64,000 nucleotides of DNA, taken from JANQGH01 sp039177555 (GTDB taxonomy: Bacteria; Pseudomonadota; Alphaproteobacteria; DSM-16000; Inquilinaceae). The first letter of the stretch is position 1. Each line of letters opens with the position of its first letter. Below the pieces are notes generated by a model. It did not search any database. It saw only the letters and a program-made list of their open reading frames with translations, and was not told where the DNA came from. Shown piece by piece: positions 26,088 through 35,446 of the stretch. The position numbers and the translations under genes were made by a program. The stretch covers positions 73,951 to 137,950 of the forward strand of contig JBCDFV010000007.1 in NCBI GenBank assembly GCA_039177555.1, given 5' to 3'.

Positions 26088-26846
26088 TCAAAGTTCCTTG
26101 ATGAACCCGGCCATCGCGTCGAGCGTGGCCTGTTCCTGATCGCGATGGGGCGAGTGGCGGCAGTCGGGCAAGACGAGCTTGCTCACGGGCCCCTTGGCTT
26201 TGGCGGCGATGGCCTCAAGCTGGGCCAGCGTGCCGTACTCATCGTCCGCGCCCTGAATTGCCAGGATCGGGCAGGTGATTGCCGGCAGATACTCCTCGAT
26301 GTTCCAGGCCCGAAAGTCCGGGTGCAGCCAGATGTCGTTCCAGCCCCAGAAGACGTTGTCGACATTGTCGTGGTACCGGCCCAGCTTGGCCGCCAGATCG
26401 GTCTTCTCAAAGACCGTCTTGGCCTTGGCGATGCTGTCGACCGTCAAATCCTCGACGAACACGTGCGGTGCCTCGAGGATCAGGCCGCTCACCGGCCGAA
26501 CGCCGGAACCGGCGTGGATCAAGGCGATCGAGGCGCCGTCCGAATGCCCGATCAGGATCGGGCGGTCGATGCCCAGCCTGTCCAGCAGGTCGGGCAGACT
26601 CTCCAACGCCTCGTCATGCATGTAGTCCACGGCGCGCGAGCCGACCAGCGGGTCCGACCGGCCATAGCCGTAGCGCGAATAGACCAGGGTGGGGCAGCGC
26701 GTGGCCGCCGCCACCTTGGCCGGAAAGTCCTTCCACAGCGCGGCGGAGCCCAATCCTTCGTGCAGGAACACAAGCGTCGGACGCTCCGCATCGCCCGGGA
26801 TATGCGCGACCTCCAGCCGGTGGCCGCGTATGGTCATGAACGACAC
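26088..26846 (-). CDS. Alpha/beta hydrolase
   Basis: A 252-residue alpha/beta hydrolase: LVFLHEGLGSAALWKDFP (oxyanion loop), nucleophile elbow IGHSDGASIAL with Ser, acid IQGADDEYG and a catalytic His in PDCRHSPHRD. The start may be GTG 26846 or ATG 26837. Located 4 bases after livF in the presumed benzoate operon. Alpha/beta hydrolases in box clusters have been suggested to hydrolyse pathway lactones or esters; the function here is unproven. Confidence 0.88.
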   Translation of the reverse strand: MSFMTIRGHRLEVAHIPGDAERPTLVFLHEGLGSAALWKDFPAKVAAATRCPTLVYSRYGYGRSDPLVGSRAVDYMHDEALESLPDLLDRLGIDRPILIGHSDGASIALIHAGSGVRPVSGLILEAPHVFVEDLTVDSIAKAKTVFEKTDLAAKLGRYHDNVDNVFWGWNDIWLHPDFRAWNIEEYLPAITCPILAIQGADDEYGTLAQLEAIAAKAKGPVSKLVLPDCRHSPHRDQEQATLDAMAGFIKEL

Positions 26847-26850
26847 GGCG

Positions 26851-27559
<709 letters not shown>

Positions 27560-27567
<8 letters not shown>

Positions 27568-28318
27568 CGTCCTCATCCTCGCCGAGATAGGCCTCGCGCA
27601 CGACGGTGCTCGCGCGGATGGCCTGCGGTGACCCGCTTTCCAGCACCGCGCCATTGACCATCACGGTCAAGCGGTCGGCCACGGAGAAGACCACATCCAT
27701 GTCGTGTTCGACCAGGACGACGGCATGGCCGGCGACCAGGCTGCGCAGCAGCGCGACCATGCGCTCCGTTTCCTCCGGCCCCATGCCGGCGAGGGGCTCG
27801 TCCAGCAACAGGACGTTCGGCTCGGTCGCCAGCGTCATGGCGATCTCAAGCTGCCGTTGCTCGCCATGGCTCAGCGCCGAGGCCGGCCGGTCGTCGGCGG
27901 CGCGCAGGCCGACCCGTTCCAAGGCGGCGTGCGCGCGGTCGATCAGGTCGCCCCGGCGGGTTACGGCGGTGATCAGCCCAAGCCCGCCGCCGACGCGGGA
28001 CTGGGCGGCCAGGCGCACATTCTCCAGCGCGGTCATCTCCGCGAGAATGTTGGTCTTTTGGTAGGATCGACCGACGCCCTTTTTCGAGACCTGATCGGCG
28101 CGTAGGCCGGCGATGTTCTCGCCGTTCAGGTAGATGGCGCCGCTGGACGGTTTCAGATCGCCGGACAGCATGTTGATCAGCGTGGTCTTGCCCGCGCCGT
28201 TTGGCCCGATCACCGCATGCAACAGGCCGATGGGGAATTCCAGCGAGACGTCGCTGACGGCGCGCAGGCCGCCGAAGCTTTTCGACAGCGTATCGGTACG
28301 CAGCAGCGTTTCGCTCAC
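27560..28318 (-). CDS. livG: ABC transporter ATP-binding protein LivG
   Basis: First ATPase of the importer. It has 252 residues from GTG 28318, overlapping the livM stop (GTGA). Walker A is GPNGAGKTTLINMLSG, LivG-type GVGRSYQKTNILAEMTALEN, signature ALSHGEQRQLEIAMTL, Walker B LLLDEPLAGMGPEE and the H-loop VEHDMDVVF. A longer open frame upstream runs antiframe through livM and is not used. Confidence 0.93.
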
Positions 28319-29433
28319 GTCGCCTGCTCCGCCTCGCTCTTGGCCGACCGGCGGCCGGACCGCAGATAGGCGGCGAGATCCTCGATCAGGCCGGACAGGC
28401 CGCGCGGCAGCACGATCACGATGGCGATGATCACCACGCCCTCGACCAGCAGGTAATAGTCGGTGGCGGCGCGATGCGGGTCCATCTCCGTCAGGCCGAT
28501 GGCGTTGGAGGCCGTGACGCCGTATTCGATGGCGATTTCGGCCAGTTCCCGCAGCGCCTCCAGCGCGAGCGCGCCCAGGATCGGCCCATAGATCGTGCCC
28601 ATGCCGCCCAGAATGACCATCAGCAGGATCTCGGCCGACATGTGCCAGCCGGCCAGTTCCGGGTTCACGAACAGGCTTTGTACCGCCCAAAGATAGCCGG
28701 CGAGCCCACCCAGCAGGCCCGCGATGACGAAGCTGGCCAGCTTGTAGCCATAGACCGGATAGCCGAGCGCGCGCATGCGGTGCTCGTTCACGCGAATGCC
28801 CTGGATTACGTGGCCGAACAGGGATCGCAGCAGCACGGCCAGAAAGGCGTAGACGGCCAACATGCAGGCCAGCGTGACGTAATAGAGCGTGAACGGCGCC
28901 CGCGCGCCGCCCTCGATCAGTTGGTAGCGGTCGCGCAGTTCCGGCAGGTCGATGCCCAGCGCGTCGAAGGTCGGCACGGCATTGACATAGACGCCGTCCG
29001 GGCTGCCGCCGATCGGCGTGTCGTGGAACAGGAAGAACACCATCTGCCCGAAGGCTAACGTGACCATCAGGAAGAAGATGCCCTTCGTGCGCAGGGACAG
29101 GGCGCCGATGACGAGGGCGGCGAGCCCCGCCAGACCGACCGCTGCGGGAAGGGTCCACCAGACGCTGGCGGCCGTGAAGCCGGGCGTGAAGAAGTAAACG
29201 GAATAGGCCGCTATGCCGAAAAAGGCGGCATGACCGAGGCTGACCAGGCCGGTGAAGCCGACCAGCAGGTTCAGGCTCATCGCCAGGATGGCGAAAACCA
29301 TCACCTTGGTGCCAAGCTGAACGTAGAACGTGCTGCCGACCAGCGGGAACAGGGCGAACACGGCCAGGCCGACGAGCAGGAACAGCCGCACCAGCCCGTT
29401 GGCGCCGTTGTCCGTTGTGGTGGCGCCGATCAT
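28315..29433 (-). CDS. livM: ABC transporter permease LivM
   Basis: Membrane subunit of the importer. The ATG at 29433 overlaps the livH TGA (TGATG) and gives 372 residues. There are about eight to ten hydrophobic segments. The family signature is MSLNLLVGFTGLVSLGHAAFFGIAAY near the N-terminus and GMGTIYGPILGALALEALRE near the C-terminus, preceded by EAA-like RVNEHRMRALGY. It lies between livH and livG. Confidence 0.93.
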   Translation of the reverse strand: MIGATTTDNGANGLVRLFLLVGLAVFALFPLVGSTFYVQLGTKVMVFAILAMSLNLLVGFTGLVSLGHAAFFGIAAYSVYFFTPGFTAASVWWTLPAAVGLAGLAALVIGALSLRTKGIFFLMVTLAFGQMVFFLFHDTPIGGSPDGVYVNAVPTFDALGIDLPELRDRYQLIEGGARAPFTLYYVTLACMLAVYAFLAVLLRSLFGHVIQGIRVNEHRMRALGYPVYGYKLASFVIAGLLGGLAGYLWAVQSLFVNPELAGWHMSAEILLMVILGGMGTIYGPILGALALEALRELAEIAIEYGVTASNAIGLTEMDPHRAATDYYLLVEGVVIIAIVIVLPRGLSGLIEDLAAYLRSGRRSAKSEAEQAT

Positions 29434-30320
29434 CAGGCGGGCCGCCCGAACAGGCCGGTCGGCCGCCACAGCAGGACCGCGGCCATCAGGAGGTAGACCG
29501 ACATGCCCGCCGCCTCGGGCACGATGACCTTGGCGAAGGTGTCGACGAAGCCGATCAGCAAGGCGCCGTAAAAGGCGCCCTTCACCGAACCGATGCCGCC
29601 GATGACGACGACGACGAAGGAGATGATCAGGTAACGGCCGCTGATCCCCGGCTCTACCGACGCGACCGGCGCCTCAAGCAGCCCGGCCAGCGCGGCGAGG
29701 CCGGTGCCTAGGCCAAAGACCGCCGCATAGACGAAGGTGATGTTGATGCCCAGCGCCTGCACCATCTCGCGGTTGTAGGCGCCGGCACGGATCATCATGC
29801 CGAGGCGCGTGCGGCTGATCAGCAGGTAGAGCCCCAGCGCGACCAACAGGCAGATCACCGAAATCGCCAGCCGGTAGGCCGGATAGGATTGGACGCCCAG
29901 CAGCGGGATCGAGAAATCCAGCGCCTCTGGCGTCAGGGCGCGGTGCGTGTCCTCGCCGAACATCATGCCCCTGACCTCTTCGAAGATCAGGATCAGGCCG
30001 AAGGTCAACAGGACTTGGTACAGGTGGTCGCGTTCGTAGAAGAACCGGAACAACAGGCGTTCCAACACGTAGCCGAGCGCGATGCCGGCTGCCACGCCGA
30101 TGGGCAGGGCCAGCCAGAACGACCCGGTCGCCTCGGCGACGGCATAGGCCGCATAGGCGCCGACCATGTAAAAGCTGCCATGGGCGAGATTGATGATGCC
30201 CATGATGCCGAAAATCAGGGTCAGGCCGCTGGCGATCAGGAACAGCAAGAGGCCCTGCTGCGTCGCGTTCAGAAGCTGAACCAGAAAGATCGCCGGGTCG
30301 GCAAAGACGTCGAAACTCAT
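29433..30320 (-). CDS. livH: ABC transporter permease LivH
   Basis: Membrane subunit paired with LivM. It has 295 residues from ATG 30320. The signature IMGIINLAHGSFYMVGAYAAY is near residue 45, EAA-like AYNREMVQALGIN is cytoplasmic, and VVVIGGIGSVKGAFYGALLIG is near the end. The distance to livK (about 80 bases) holds a strong hairpin, so expression is probably lower than that of the binding protein. Confidence 0.93.
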   Translation of the reverse strand: MSFDVFADPAIFLVQLLNATQQGLLLFLIASGLTLIFGIMGIINLAHGSFYMVGAYAAYAVAEATGSFWLALPIGVAAGIALGYVLERLLFRFFYERDHLYQVLLTFGLILIFEEVRGMMFGEDTHRALTPEALDFSIPLLGVQSYPAYRLAISVICLLVALGLYLLISRTRLGMMIRAGAYNREMVQALGINITFVYAAVFGLGTGLAALAGLLEAPVASVEPGISGRYLIISFVVVVIGGIGSVKGAFYGALLIGFVDTFAKVIVPEAAGMSVYLLMAAVLLWRPTGLFGRPA

Positions 30321-30354
30321 TCGCGGCAAGCCCGGGCTTCAGGGGGAAAACCGA

Positions 30355-30378
30355 CGGGGCCGGACGTTGCCGGCCCCG
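30355..30378 (-). terminator. Intercistronic hairpin between livK and livH
   Basis: CGGGGCCGG (30355-30363) pairs perfectly with CCGGCCCCG (30370-30378) around a 6-base loop. No long T tract follows on the minus strand, so partial termination or 3'-end protection of the livK message is likelier than full termination. Confidence 0.65.
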
Positions 30379-30400
30379 CCTTTGGAACGCAAGCGGTTCC

Positions 30401-31558
30401 TTACATCGAGCAACCGGGTGCCGGATCCTCAAGCGCCGGGGCGGCGATATCGATCACCACATTCTGGCCATCGCGGGCCTCGCGCAGATAGATGTCCTGC
30501 ACCGGATTGTGCGAACTGGACATGTTGAACGTGCCGCGCGGGCTTTCGATCGTGGCGCTGGCCATGGCCTCGCTTAACGCGTCCAGATCGCCGACGTCGC
30601 ACGAGACGACCTCCAGCGCTTGGGCGATCAACTGGCCCGTGTCGTAGCCCTGCATGGCGTAGACGTCGGACTCGCGGCCCGTCGCCGCCTCGAACGCCTC
30701 GCGGAAATGGGCATCGACCGGATTGTCGAGGCCGTCGGCATAGTGAAGCGTGGTCAGCAGGCCTTCGGCGGCATCGCCTTGCGCGTCAAGCACGCCTTCG
30801 GTCAGAAAGCCGGAGCCGTAGAGCGGGATCGTCTCCTTCAGGCCGGCGTCGTCATAGTCGTTGACGAACTGAACGGCACCGCCGCCGGCGAAGAAGACGA
30901 AGACGGCGTCAGGCTGAATGCCGGCGATCTGCGTCAGCAGCGGCTGGAAGTTGGTGTCCGGGAACGGGATGAAAAGCTGTTCGACCACCTCGCCGCCGGC
31001 GGCCTCGAACGATTCCGCAAAGGCCTCGGTCGCCTGGTGCCCTGCGCCATAGTCCCACGACAGGGTCACGGCCGTCCGCGCACCGCGATCGTAGGCGACG
31101 GTGCCCGACGGATAGGCCGGCTGCCAGTTGGAGAAAGAGGTGCGGAAGATGTTGGGCGCACACAGCTCCGCCGTCGCCTGGCGGACGCCGGCATTGGGAA
31201 TGATCAGCGGTGTGCCGGTCTCGCGCACGACCTGGACCATGCCCATGGCAACGCCGGAATGAACCGGCCCGACCAGGATGTCGACCAGGTCGCGGTCGAT
31301 CAGCCGGCGAGCATTTTCCGGGCCGCGCGAGGGGTCGGCCTCGGAATCGAGCTGAATGTACTCGATATTGCAGCCGCCATTGTTCCGCTCTGCCATGGCC
31401 AGTTCCATGGCCTCGGTGATGTTCTGGCCCAAAAGCGCGAACGTGCCGGAATAGGGCAGCATGACCCCGATGCGGATCGGCGTGTCCTGCGCCATGGCGG
31501 TGCCGCTGATCGCGGCCAGCGCGATTGCCGCGCTTGCGAGTTTCGTTGCGATGGTCAT
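30401..31558 (-). CDS. livK: ABC transporter substrate-binding protein (aromatic acid, LivK-like)
   Basis: Periplasmic binding protein, 385 residues. The signal peptide MTIATKLASAAIALAAISGTAMA is cleaved before QDTPIRIG. Type I periplasmic fold: IRIGVMLPYSGTFALLGQNITEAMELA, DSEADPSRGPENARRLID, VGPVHSGVAMGM and the hinge region GYDTGQLIAQAL. Three or four cysteines may form disulfides. Ligand type is inferred from the neighbouring benzoate-CoA ligase. GGGAGGAG before the ATG is a strong ribosome-binding site. Confidence 0.92.
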   Translation of the reverse strand: MTIATKLASAAIALAAISGTAMAQDTPIRIGVMLPYSGTFALLGQNITEAMELAMAERNNGGCNIEYIQLDSEADPSRGPENARRLIDRDLVDILVGPVHSGVAMGMVQVVRETGTPLIIPNAGVRQATAELCAPNIFRTSFSNWQPAYPSGTVAYDRGARTAVTLSWDYGAGHQATEAFAESFEAAGGEVVEQLFIPFPDTNFQPLLTQIAGIQPDAVFVFFAGGGAVQFVNDYDDAGLKETIPLYGSGFLTEGVLDAQGDAAEGLLTTLHYADGLDNPVDAHFREAFEAATGRESDVYAMQGYDTGQLIAQALEVVSCDVGDLDALSEAMASATIESPRGTFNMSSSHNPVQDIYLREARDGQNVVIDIAAPALEDPAPGCSM

Positions 31559-31584
31559 CGACCGTCTCCTCCCTGTTGGTGGAT

Positions 31585-31604
31585 ATATTTTAACCTTAAA
31601 ATAT
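31585..31604. promoter_or_regulatory. Perfect 9-bp inverted repeat upstream of livK
   Basis: ATATTTTAA-CC-TTAAAATAT is a 20-base palindrome with a 2-base centre. It starts 27 bases upstream of the livK ATG, in an AT-rich island of an otherwise GC-rich stretch. It looks like a dimeric repressor operator overlapping the promoter or leader. The cognate regulator is unknown. Confidence 0.6.
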
Positions 31605-31615
31605 CGACGTCCGCA

Positions 31616-31629
31616 TGCATTTTGTTGCA
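31616..31629. promoter_or_regulatory. TGCA-N6-TGCA element upstream of livK
   Basis: TGCA (31616-31619), TTTTGT, TGCA (31626-31629). From memory, BzdR/BoxR-family regulators bind TGCA-based repeats; the boxR gene is 2.8 kb away. It lies between the bclA stop and livK, 58 bases before livK. Its use as a BoxR operator is inference. Confidence 0.5.
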
Positions 31630-31642
31630 GGTGTTGTGTAGT

Positions 31643-33211
31643 TCATGCGTCATCGGTCATGGCGCGCAGCTTGAACCGCTGGATCTTGCCCGTCGCCGTC
31701 TTCGGCAGGGCGTCGACGAATTCGAACCAGCGCGGGTATTTGTAAGGCGCGATCTGCGATTGAACATGCGCCTTCAAGACACCCGCTATGTCGTTCGATG
31801 ACGCGCCCGGGGCCAGCACGATGTACGCCTTGGGCTTGATCAGGCGTTCGTTGTCCTTCTGGCCGACCACCGCCGCCTCCAAGACCGCGTCATGGGTGAT
31901 CAGCGCGGCCTCGACCTCGAACGGTGAAACATACTGGCCGCTGACCTTCATCATGTCGTCGGTGCGGCCGCAATAGGTGTATGTCCCGTCCTCGCTGACC
32001 GTGTACTTGTCGCCCGTACGCGTCCAGGGCCCGAGGAAGGTCTGCCGGCTCTTCTCGCGTTGGCGCCAATACATGATGCAGCAGGTGGGGCCGTTGATCT
32101 GAAGCTCGCCGATCTCGCCGGGACCGACCTCCTGCCCATCGTCGCCGATCAGCCGTGCCTGATAGCCGGGTACGGGCGTGCCGGAGGAACCGGGGCGGAC
32201 GTCGTCCGGCCGGTTGGTGATGAAGACGTGCAGCATTTCGGTGGAACCGATGCCGTCCAGCACCTCAACGCCCGTCGCGTCTTTCCAGCGGCGATAGAGG
32301 TCGGCCGGCAAGGCCTCACCGGCCGAGGTGCAGATGCGCAGGTTCAAAGCCCCGGCCGCTGGCATTTCCGGGTTCGCAAGCATCAGACCGAACAAGGTGG
32401 GCACGCCGTAGAAGACCGTGGCCCGATGATCGAGCAAACGCTTGAAACAAGCCTCCGGCGTCGGCCGCTCCGCCATCAAGACCGCCGTCGCGCCGACCGA
32501 GAACGGAAAGGTCAGATTGTTGCCCAGGCCGTAAGCGAAGAACAGCTTGGCGGCCGAGAACACGACGTCGTCCTCGCGAATGCCCAGGATTGGCTTGGCG
32601 AACGCATTAGCCGTTCGCATCGGGTGGGCGTGCAGGTGCACCGCGGCCTTGGGCCGGCCGGTGGAGCCGGACGAATAGAGCCAGAAGGCGAAATCGTCTT
32701 CTTTGGTCCGCGCCGGCTCGTGGCTGTCCGATGCCTGCGCAAGCAGGGCGTCCATCGACTCGTGACCGCCGGCATCGGCGCCCGAGACCACGACATGTTT
32801 CAGCGTGTCGCGATGCTTGTCCAGGATGGGCTCGAACACCGGCAGCAGGGCGGAGGACACGATCAGCGCCTTGGCCGACGTATCCTCCAGCATGTAGTCG
32901 TAGTCATGGGCGGTCAGCAGCGTGTTCACGCAGACCGGGATGACACCGGCCTTCATCGCGCCGAGAAAGGCGGCCGGGAAATCGACGCTGTCCAGAAGGC
33001 AGAGCAGGATGCGCTGCTCGCGCTCGACGCCCAGCGCCGTCAGCGCGTTCGCGAAGCGGTTAGCCCGCGCGGTGACCTCGCCATAGGTATAGCTTCCATG
33101 GTCGTCGATGACCGCCAGCTTGTCGGCCCTACCCTCGGCGAGGTTGCGGTCCAACAGGTCGAGCGCGGCGTTGTAGTAGCCCTGGGGCAGGCTGGCGGGG
33201 GAAACCGCCAT
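31643..33211 (-). CDS. Benzoate-CoA ligase family protein
   Basis: ANL-superfamily ligase making benzoyl-CoA from benzoate, CoA and ATP, the entry step of the box pathway. ATG 33211 (MAVSPASLPQGYYNAALDLL) is chosen, with GGAGG 9 bases upstream, giving 522 residues. Benzoate-CoA-ligase traits are WLYSSGSTGRPKAAVHLH (P-loop), SAAKLFFAYGLGN, IGSTEMLHVFITN, GPTCCIMYW, RTDDMMKVSGQYVSPFEVE and the C-terminal Lys in KTATGKIQRFKLR. It is first in the importer operon. Related ring-substituted benzoates are possible substrates. Confidence 0.92.
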   Translation of the reverse strand: MAVSPASLPQGYYNAALDLLDRNLAEGRADKLAVIDDHGSYTYGEVTARANRFANALTALGVEREQRILLCLLDSVDFPAAFLGAMKAGVIPVCVNTLLTAHDYDYMLEDTSAKALIVSSALLPVFEPILDKHRDTLKHVVVSGADAGGHESMDALLAQASDSHEPARTKEDDFAFWLYSSGSTGRPKAAVHLHAHPMRTANAFAKPILGIREDDVVFSAAKLFFAYGLGNNLTFPFSVGATAVLMAERPTPEACFKRLLDHRATVFYGVPTLFGLMLANPEMPAAGALNLRICTSAGEALPADLYRRWKDATGVEVLDGIGSTEMLHVFITNRPDDVRPGSSGTPVPGYQARLIGDDGQEVGPGEIGELQINGPTCCIMYWRQREKSRQTFLGPWTRTGDKYTVSEDGTYTYCGRTDDMMKVSGQYVSPFEVEAALITHDAVLEAAVVGQKDNERLIKPKAYIVLAPGASSNDIAGVLKAHVQSQIAPYKYPRWFEFVDALPKTATGKIQRFKLRAMTDDA

Positions 33212-33289
33212 GAACTTCATCCTCCGTCTTCTCGCGCCCCACGCGATGGTGGGATCGGGGCGCCGAAGCCGGGTTGAAGCCCGGCCCGC

Positions 33290-33763
33290 TTATTGCTTGG
33301 TGAATTCTATCGCGCCGTCGGGCAGCAAGTACAAGATGATTGCGGTCCCGTTCGTGACCGTCGGGTGATGGGCCGTGTCGGGGCCGTAGACCAGCCAGCC
33401 CTTGCCCTTGCCGTCAAACAGCGCGTCGCTGTCGACCGGCATGATCATGTCGATCTCGCCATTGGGGTGGCGATGGTGTGGGCCGACGACATCGTCCATC
33501 TGAACGATGTCGACGGAAAAGCCGTGACTGGCCTCTCCCGGCTTGACGGGCCGACTGAAGCGAAGTTGAGGGCTGGCCTCGCGGTTGGCCAGCCAGCCGG
33601 CTTCGATGCCCTGTTTGCAGGCGGTCTCGATGGCGCGAAACCGGTCGGTGTCGGCGCCGTAGCGGTCGTTCAGATAGTCGGCGAGGTCGTCGTCTAGGGG
33701 CCGGTCGGCGATATCGGCCGCCAGACCGGTCATCAGGTCGACAAAGTGTTGTTCGGTGGCCAT
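33290..33763 (-). CDS. DUF4863 family protein (4-hydroxylaminobenzoate lyase-like)
   Basis: A 157-residue soluble protein. The second half has a cupin-like pattern with histidines (VVGPHHRHPNGEIDMIMPVD, GPDTAHHPTVT), suggesting a metal site. It resembles DUF4863 / PnbB-type proteins, of which one branch is 4-hydroxylaminobenzoate lyase. DUF4863 members often sit in benzoyl-CoA gene sets, where their job is unclear. It follows the flavodoxin after 27 bases and precedes the benzoate-CoA ligase, probably one transcript. Confidence 0.7.
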   Translation of the reverse strand: MATEQHFVDLMTGLAADIADRPLDDDLADYLNDRYGADTDRFRAIETACKQGIEAGWLANREASPQLRFSRPVKPGEASHGFSVDIVQMDDVVGPHHRHPNGEIDMIMPVDSDALFDGKGKGWLVYGPDTAHHPTVTNGTAIILYLLPDGAIEFTKQ

Positions 33764-33790
33764 TGCAGCTGCCTGGATGGTTCAGCCCTT

Positions 33791-34267
33791 TCAGGCTGCT
33801 TCGCGCCGCTCGTCCAGCAGGGAGGGCAGCCACGCCTTGAACCACTCCAGCGCCTCGTCTTCCGGCATCTCGCCGGATGAGGCGTCGTGGTAGAAGGAGG
33901 TGCCGACGCGCCGTGCGCCCAACTCCTCCAACAGCGCGTCGAAGCGCTTGCCGCCGTGGCAGAAGGTCTGCTGATAGGTGCTGTCGCCCAGGCCGATCAG
34001 CCCGTAGCGGATGTGCGCGAGGTCCGGCCGCTGATCGGACAGCGCGTCGAACAGGGATTGCGCGTTGTCTGGCACGTCGCCCTGGCCGTAAGTCGAGGTG
34101 CAGATCAAGTACGGGCCTTCATCGCTAAACGATGCGTGGTCCAGATCGTCCATCAGCACGATCTCGGCCTCGCCGCCTTCGCCGGTCAGCCAGTCCTCAA
34201 TCTCCTGCGCCACCAGTTCGGCGGTGCCGGTCATGGTTCCTACATAGATTGTCAGCTTCACTGGCAT
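33791..34267 (-). CDS. Flavodoxin (MioC-like FMN protein)
   Basis: A 158-residue FMN-binding electron carrier. The phosphate loop is GTMTGTAELVAQEIE and the second flavin loop TSTYGQGDVPDNAQSLFDAL; the third is GLGDSTYQQTFCHGGKRFD. This is the diflavin-reductase/MioC-type flavodoxin pattern. ATG 34267 is used; an upstream extension is rejected. It is divergent from boxR and leads the minus-strand benzoate genes. I infer that it carries electrons to BoxB, because no BoxA is present. Confidence 0.85.
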   Translation of the reverse strand: MPVKLTIYVGTMTGTAELVAQEIEDWLTGEGGEAEIVLMDDLDHASFSDEGPYLICTSTYGQGDVPDNAQSLFDALSDQRPDLAHIRYGLIGLGDSTYQQTFCHGGKRFDALLEELGARRVGTSFYHDASSGEMPEDEALEWFKAWLPSLLDERREAA

Positions 34268-34352
34268 CGCATCACCACCTGTTGCAGGTTTGCCGCCTTG
34301 TTTTTGGTCGCGCCACCACTGGTCGCAACCACAGGTCTTGTTGCCCTCCAAA

Positions 34353-34393
34353 ATAATTCATGCATCTGAGAGATCAAGCACTATAATTCATGC
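34353..34393. promoter_or_regulatory. Direct-repeat operator in the boxR/flavodoxin intergenic region
   Basis: ATAATTCATGC occurs at 34353-34363 and again at 34383-34393, exactly 30 bases apart, about three helical turns. The first copy continues into TGCA (34361-34364). AGCACTAT lies between them. It sits between the divergent flavodoxin and boxR, so it could control both. Binding by BoxR is inference. Confidence 0.6.
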
Positions 34394-34417
34394 CTCACCG
34401 ACGCAGTATCGGGTGAC

Positions 34418-35344
34418 ATGGCCGAAACACTCCACGCGCCGCCTCGCAGCGCCCAGCCGCAATCGAACGGACGAAAGACCCGGCGGGACAGCGGTCCGGA
34501 GGACGGCACCTTCCTGACCTTGCTGGGCGATCGCATTCGCGCCACCCGCAGCCGCCGGGGCATGACCCGCAAGATCCTGGCGCGCGAATCCGGCGTGTCC
34601 GAACGCTACCTGGCCCAGCTGGAATCCGGTGAAGGCAACATCTCGATCATGTTGTTGCGGCAGGTCGCCCAGGCAATGGGCGTGTCGCTGTCCGGCCTTG
34701 TGACCGAAGAGCCGGACCCGCCGGTGGAACTGAGCCTGCTGGTCCAGTTCGCCGCCCGCCTGACGCCGGAGGAACTGGCCGATGCCAGGGCGCGGCTCGT
34801 CGCCGCCTTCGGTGACGGCAGGCCGGACGCGCGTCGTCAGAGAATCGCGTTGATCGGCTTGCGCGGCGCCGGCAAATCCACGCTGGGCCGCATGCTGGCC
34901 AAGGGCCGTGATGTTCCGTTCGTCGAGTTGACCAAGGAGATTGAGGCCGATGCCGGCATGGCGTTGGCCGAGATCATGGCCTTGGGCGGACAGGCCATGT
35001 ATCGGCGGTATGAGCGGCGCGCGCTGGAGCGGGTATTGGTCGCTCATGAGAGCGCGGTGATCGCCACGGGCGGGGGGCTGGTCGCCGAGCCCGCGAACTA
35101 CGAACTTCTGCTATCGAACTGCTTCACGATCTGGGTCACCGCCACGCCGGAGGATCATATGAGCCGGGTGGTCGCGCAGGGCGACCGCCGCCCGATGGCC
35201 GATAATCCAGAGGCCATGGATGATTTGCGCCTGATCCTGCAGGAACGCGCGCCGCTCTACGCCAAGGCCGACGCGCGCCTGGACACAGCCGGCAACGACG
35301 TCGCCGATAGTTTTGCCAAGCTGGAGGCCGTGCTGGACAGCTGA
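34418..35344 (+). CDS. boxR: BoxR/BzdR-type repressor (XRE HTH plus shikimate-kinase-like domain)
   Basis: Benzoyl-CoA-responsive repressor of the box genes. It has 308 residues in two parts. The XRE-type HTH (about 34-97) reads RIRATRSRRGMTRKILARESG and VSERYLAQLESGEGNIS. The C-terminal shikimate-kinase-like domain (from about 140) has P-loop GLRGAGKSTLGR, AGMALAEIMALGG and IATGGGLV. This fusion is diagnostic of BzdR/BoxR, in which the kinase-like fold senses benzoyl-CoA. It is upstream of boxC-boxB and divergent from the flavodoxin. Confidence 0.93.
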   Translation: MAETLHAPPRSAQPQSNGRKTRRDSGPEDGTFLTLLGDRIRATRSRRGMTRKILARESGVSERYLAQLESGEGNISIMLLRQVAQAMGVSLSGLVTEEPDPPVELSLLVQFAARLTPEELADARARLVAAFGDGRPDARRQRIALIGLRGAGKSTLGRMLAKGRDVPFVELTKEIEADAGMALAEIMALGGQAMYRRYERRALERVLVAHESAVIATGGGLVAEPANYELLLSNCFTIWVTATPEDHMSRVVAQGDRRPMADNPEAMDDLRLILQERAPLYAKADARLDTAGNDVADSFAKLEAVLDS

Positions 35345-35362
35345 TCGCTTTGACAGGTTGAA

Positions 35363-35403
35363 TGCACCATACTTCTTGACGAAGCCTAGTCATGCACTAT
35401 TGT
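35363..35403 (+). promoter_or_regulatory. boxC promoter with paired TGCA operator repeats
   Basis: TTGACG (35376-35381), a 16-base spacer and TATTGT (35398-35403) form a promoter 44 bases before boxC. Direct repeats ATGCACYAT begin at 35362 and 35392, 30 bases apart, one just upstream of the -35 and one inside the spacer. A regulator bound there would block polymerase. The 30-base spacing equals that of the repeats upstream of boxR. Confidence 0.6.
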
Positions 35404-35446
35404 TCCTGTCATAAGATCGCGAAGAGCGACGGCCAGGAGGAATGCA

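Noticed and set aside
24583..26091. A 502-codon minus-strand frame
   Set aside because: Only the last 145 codons encode a protein (the hot-dog thioesterase). The first part is out of frame with the clearly coding metallo-hydrolase. The true start is GTG at 25020.
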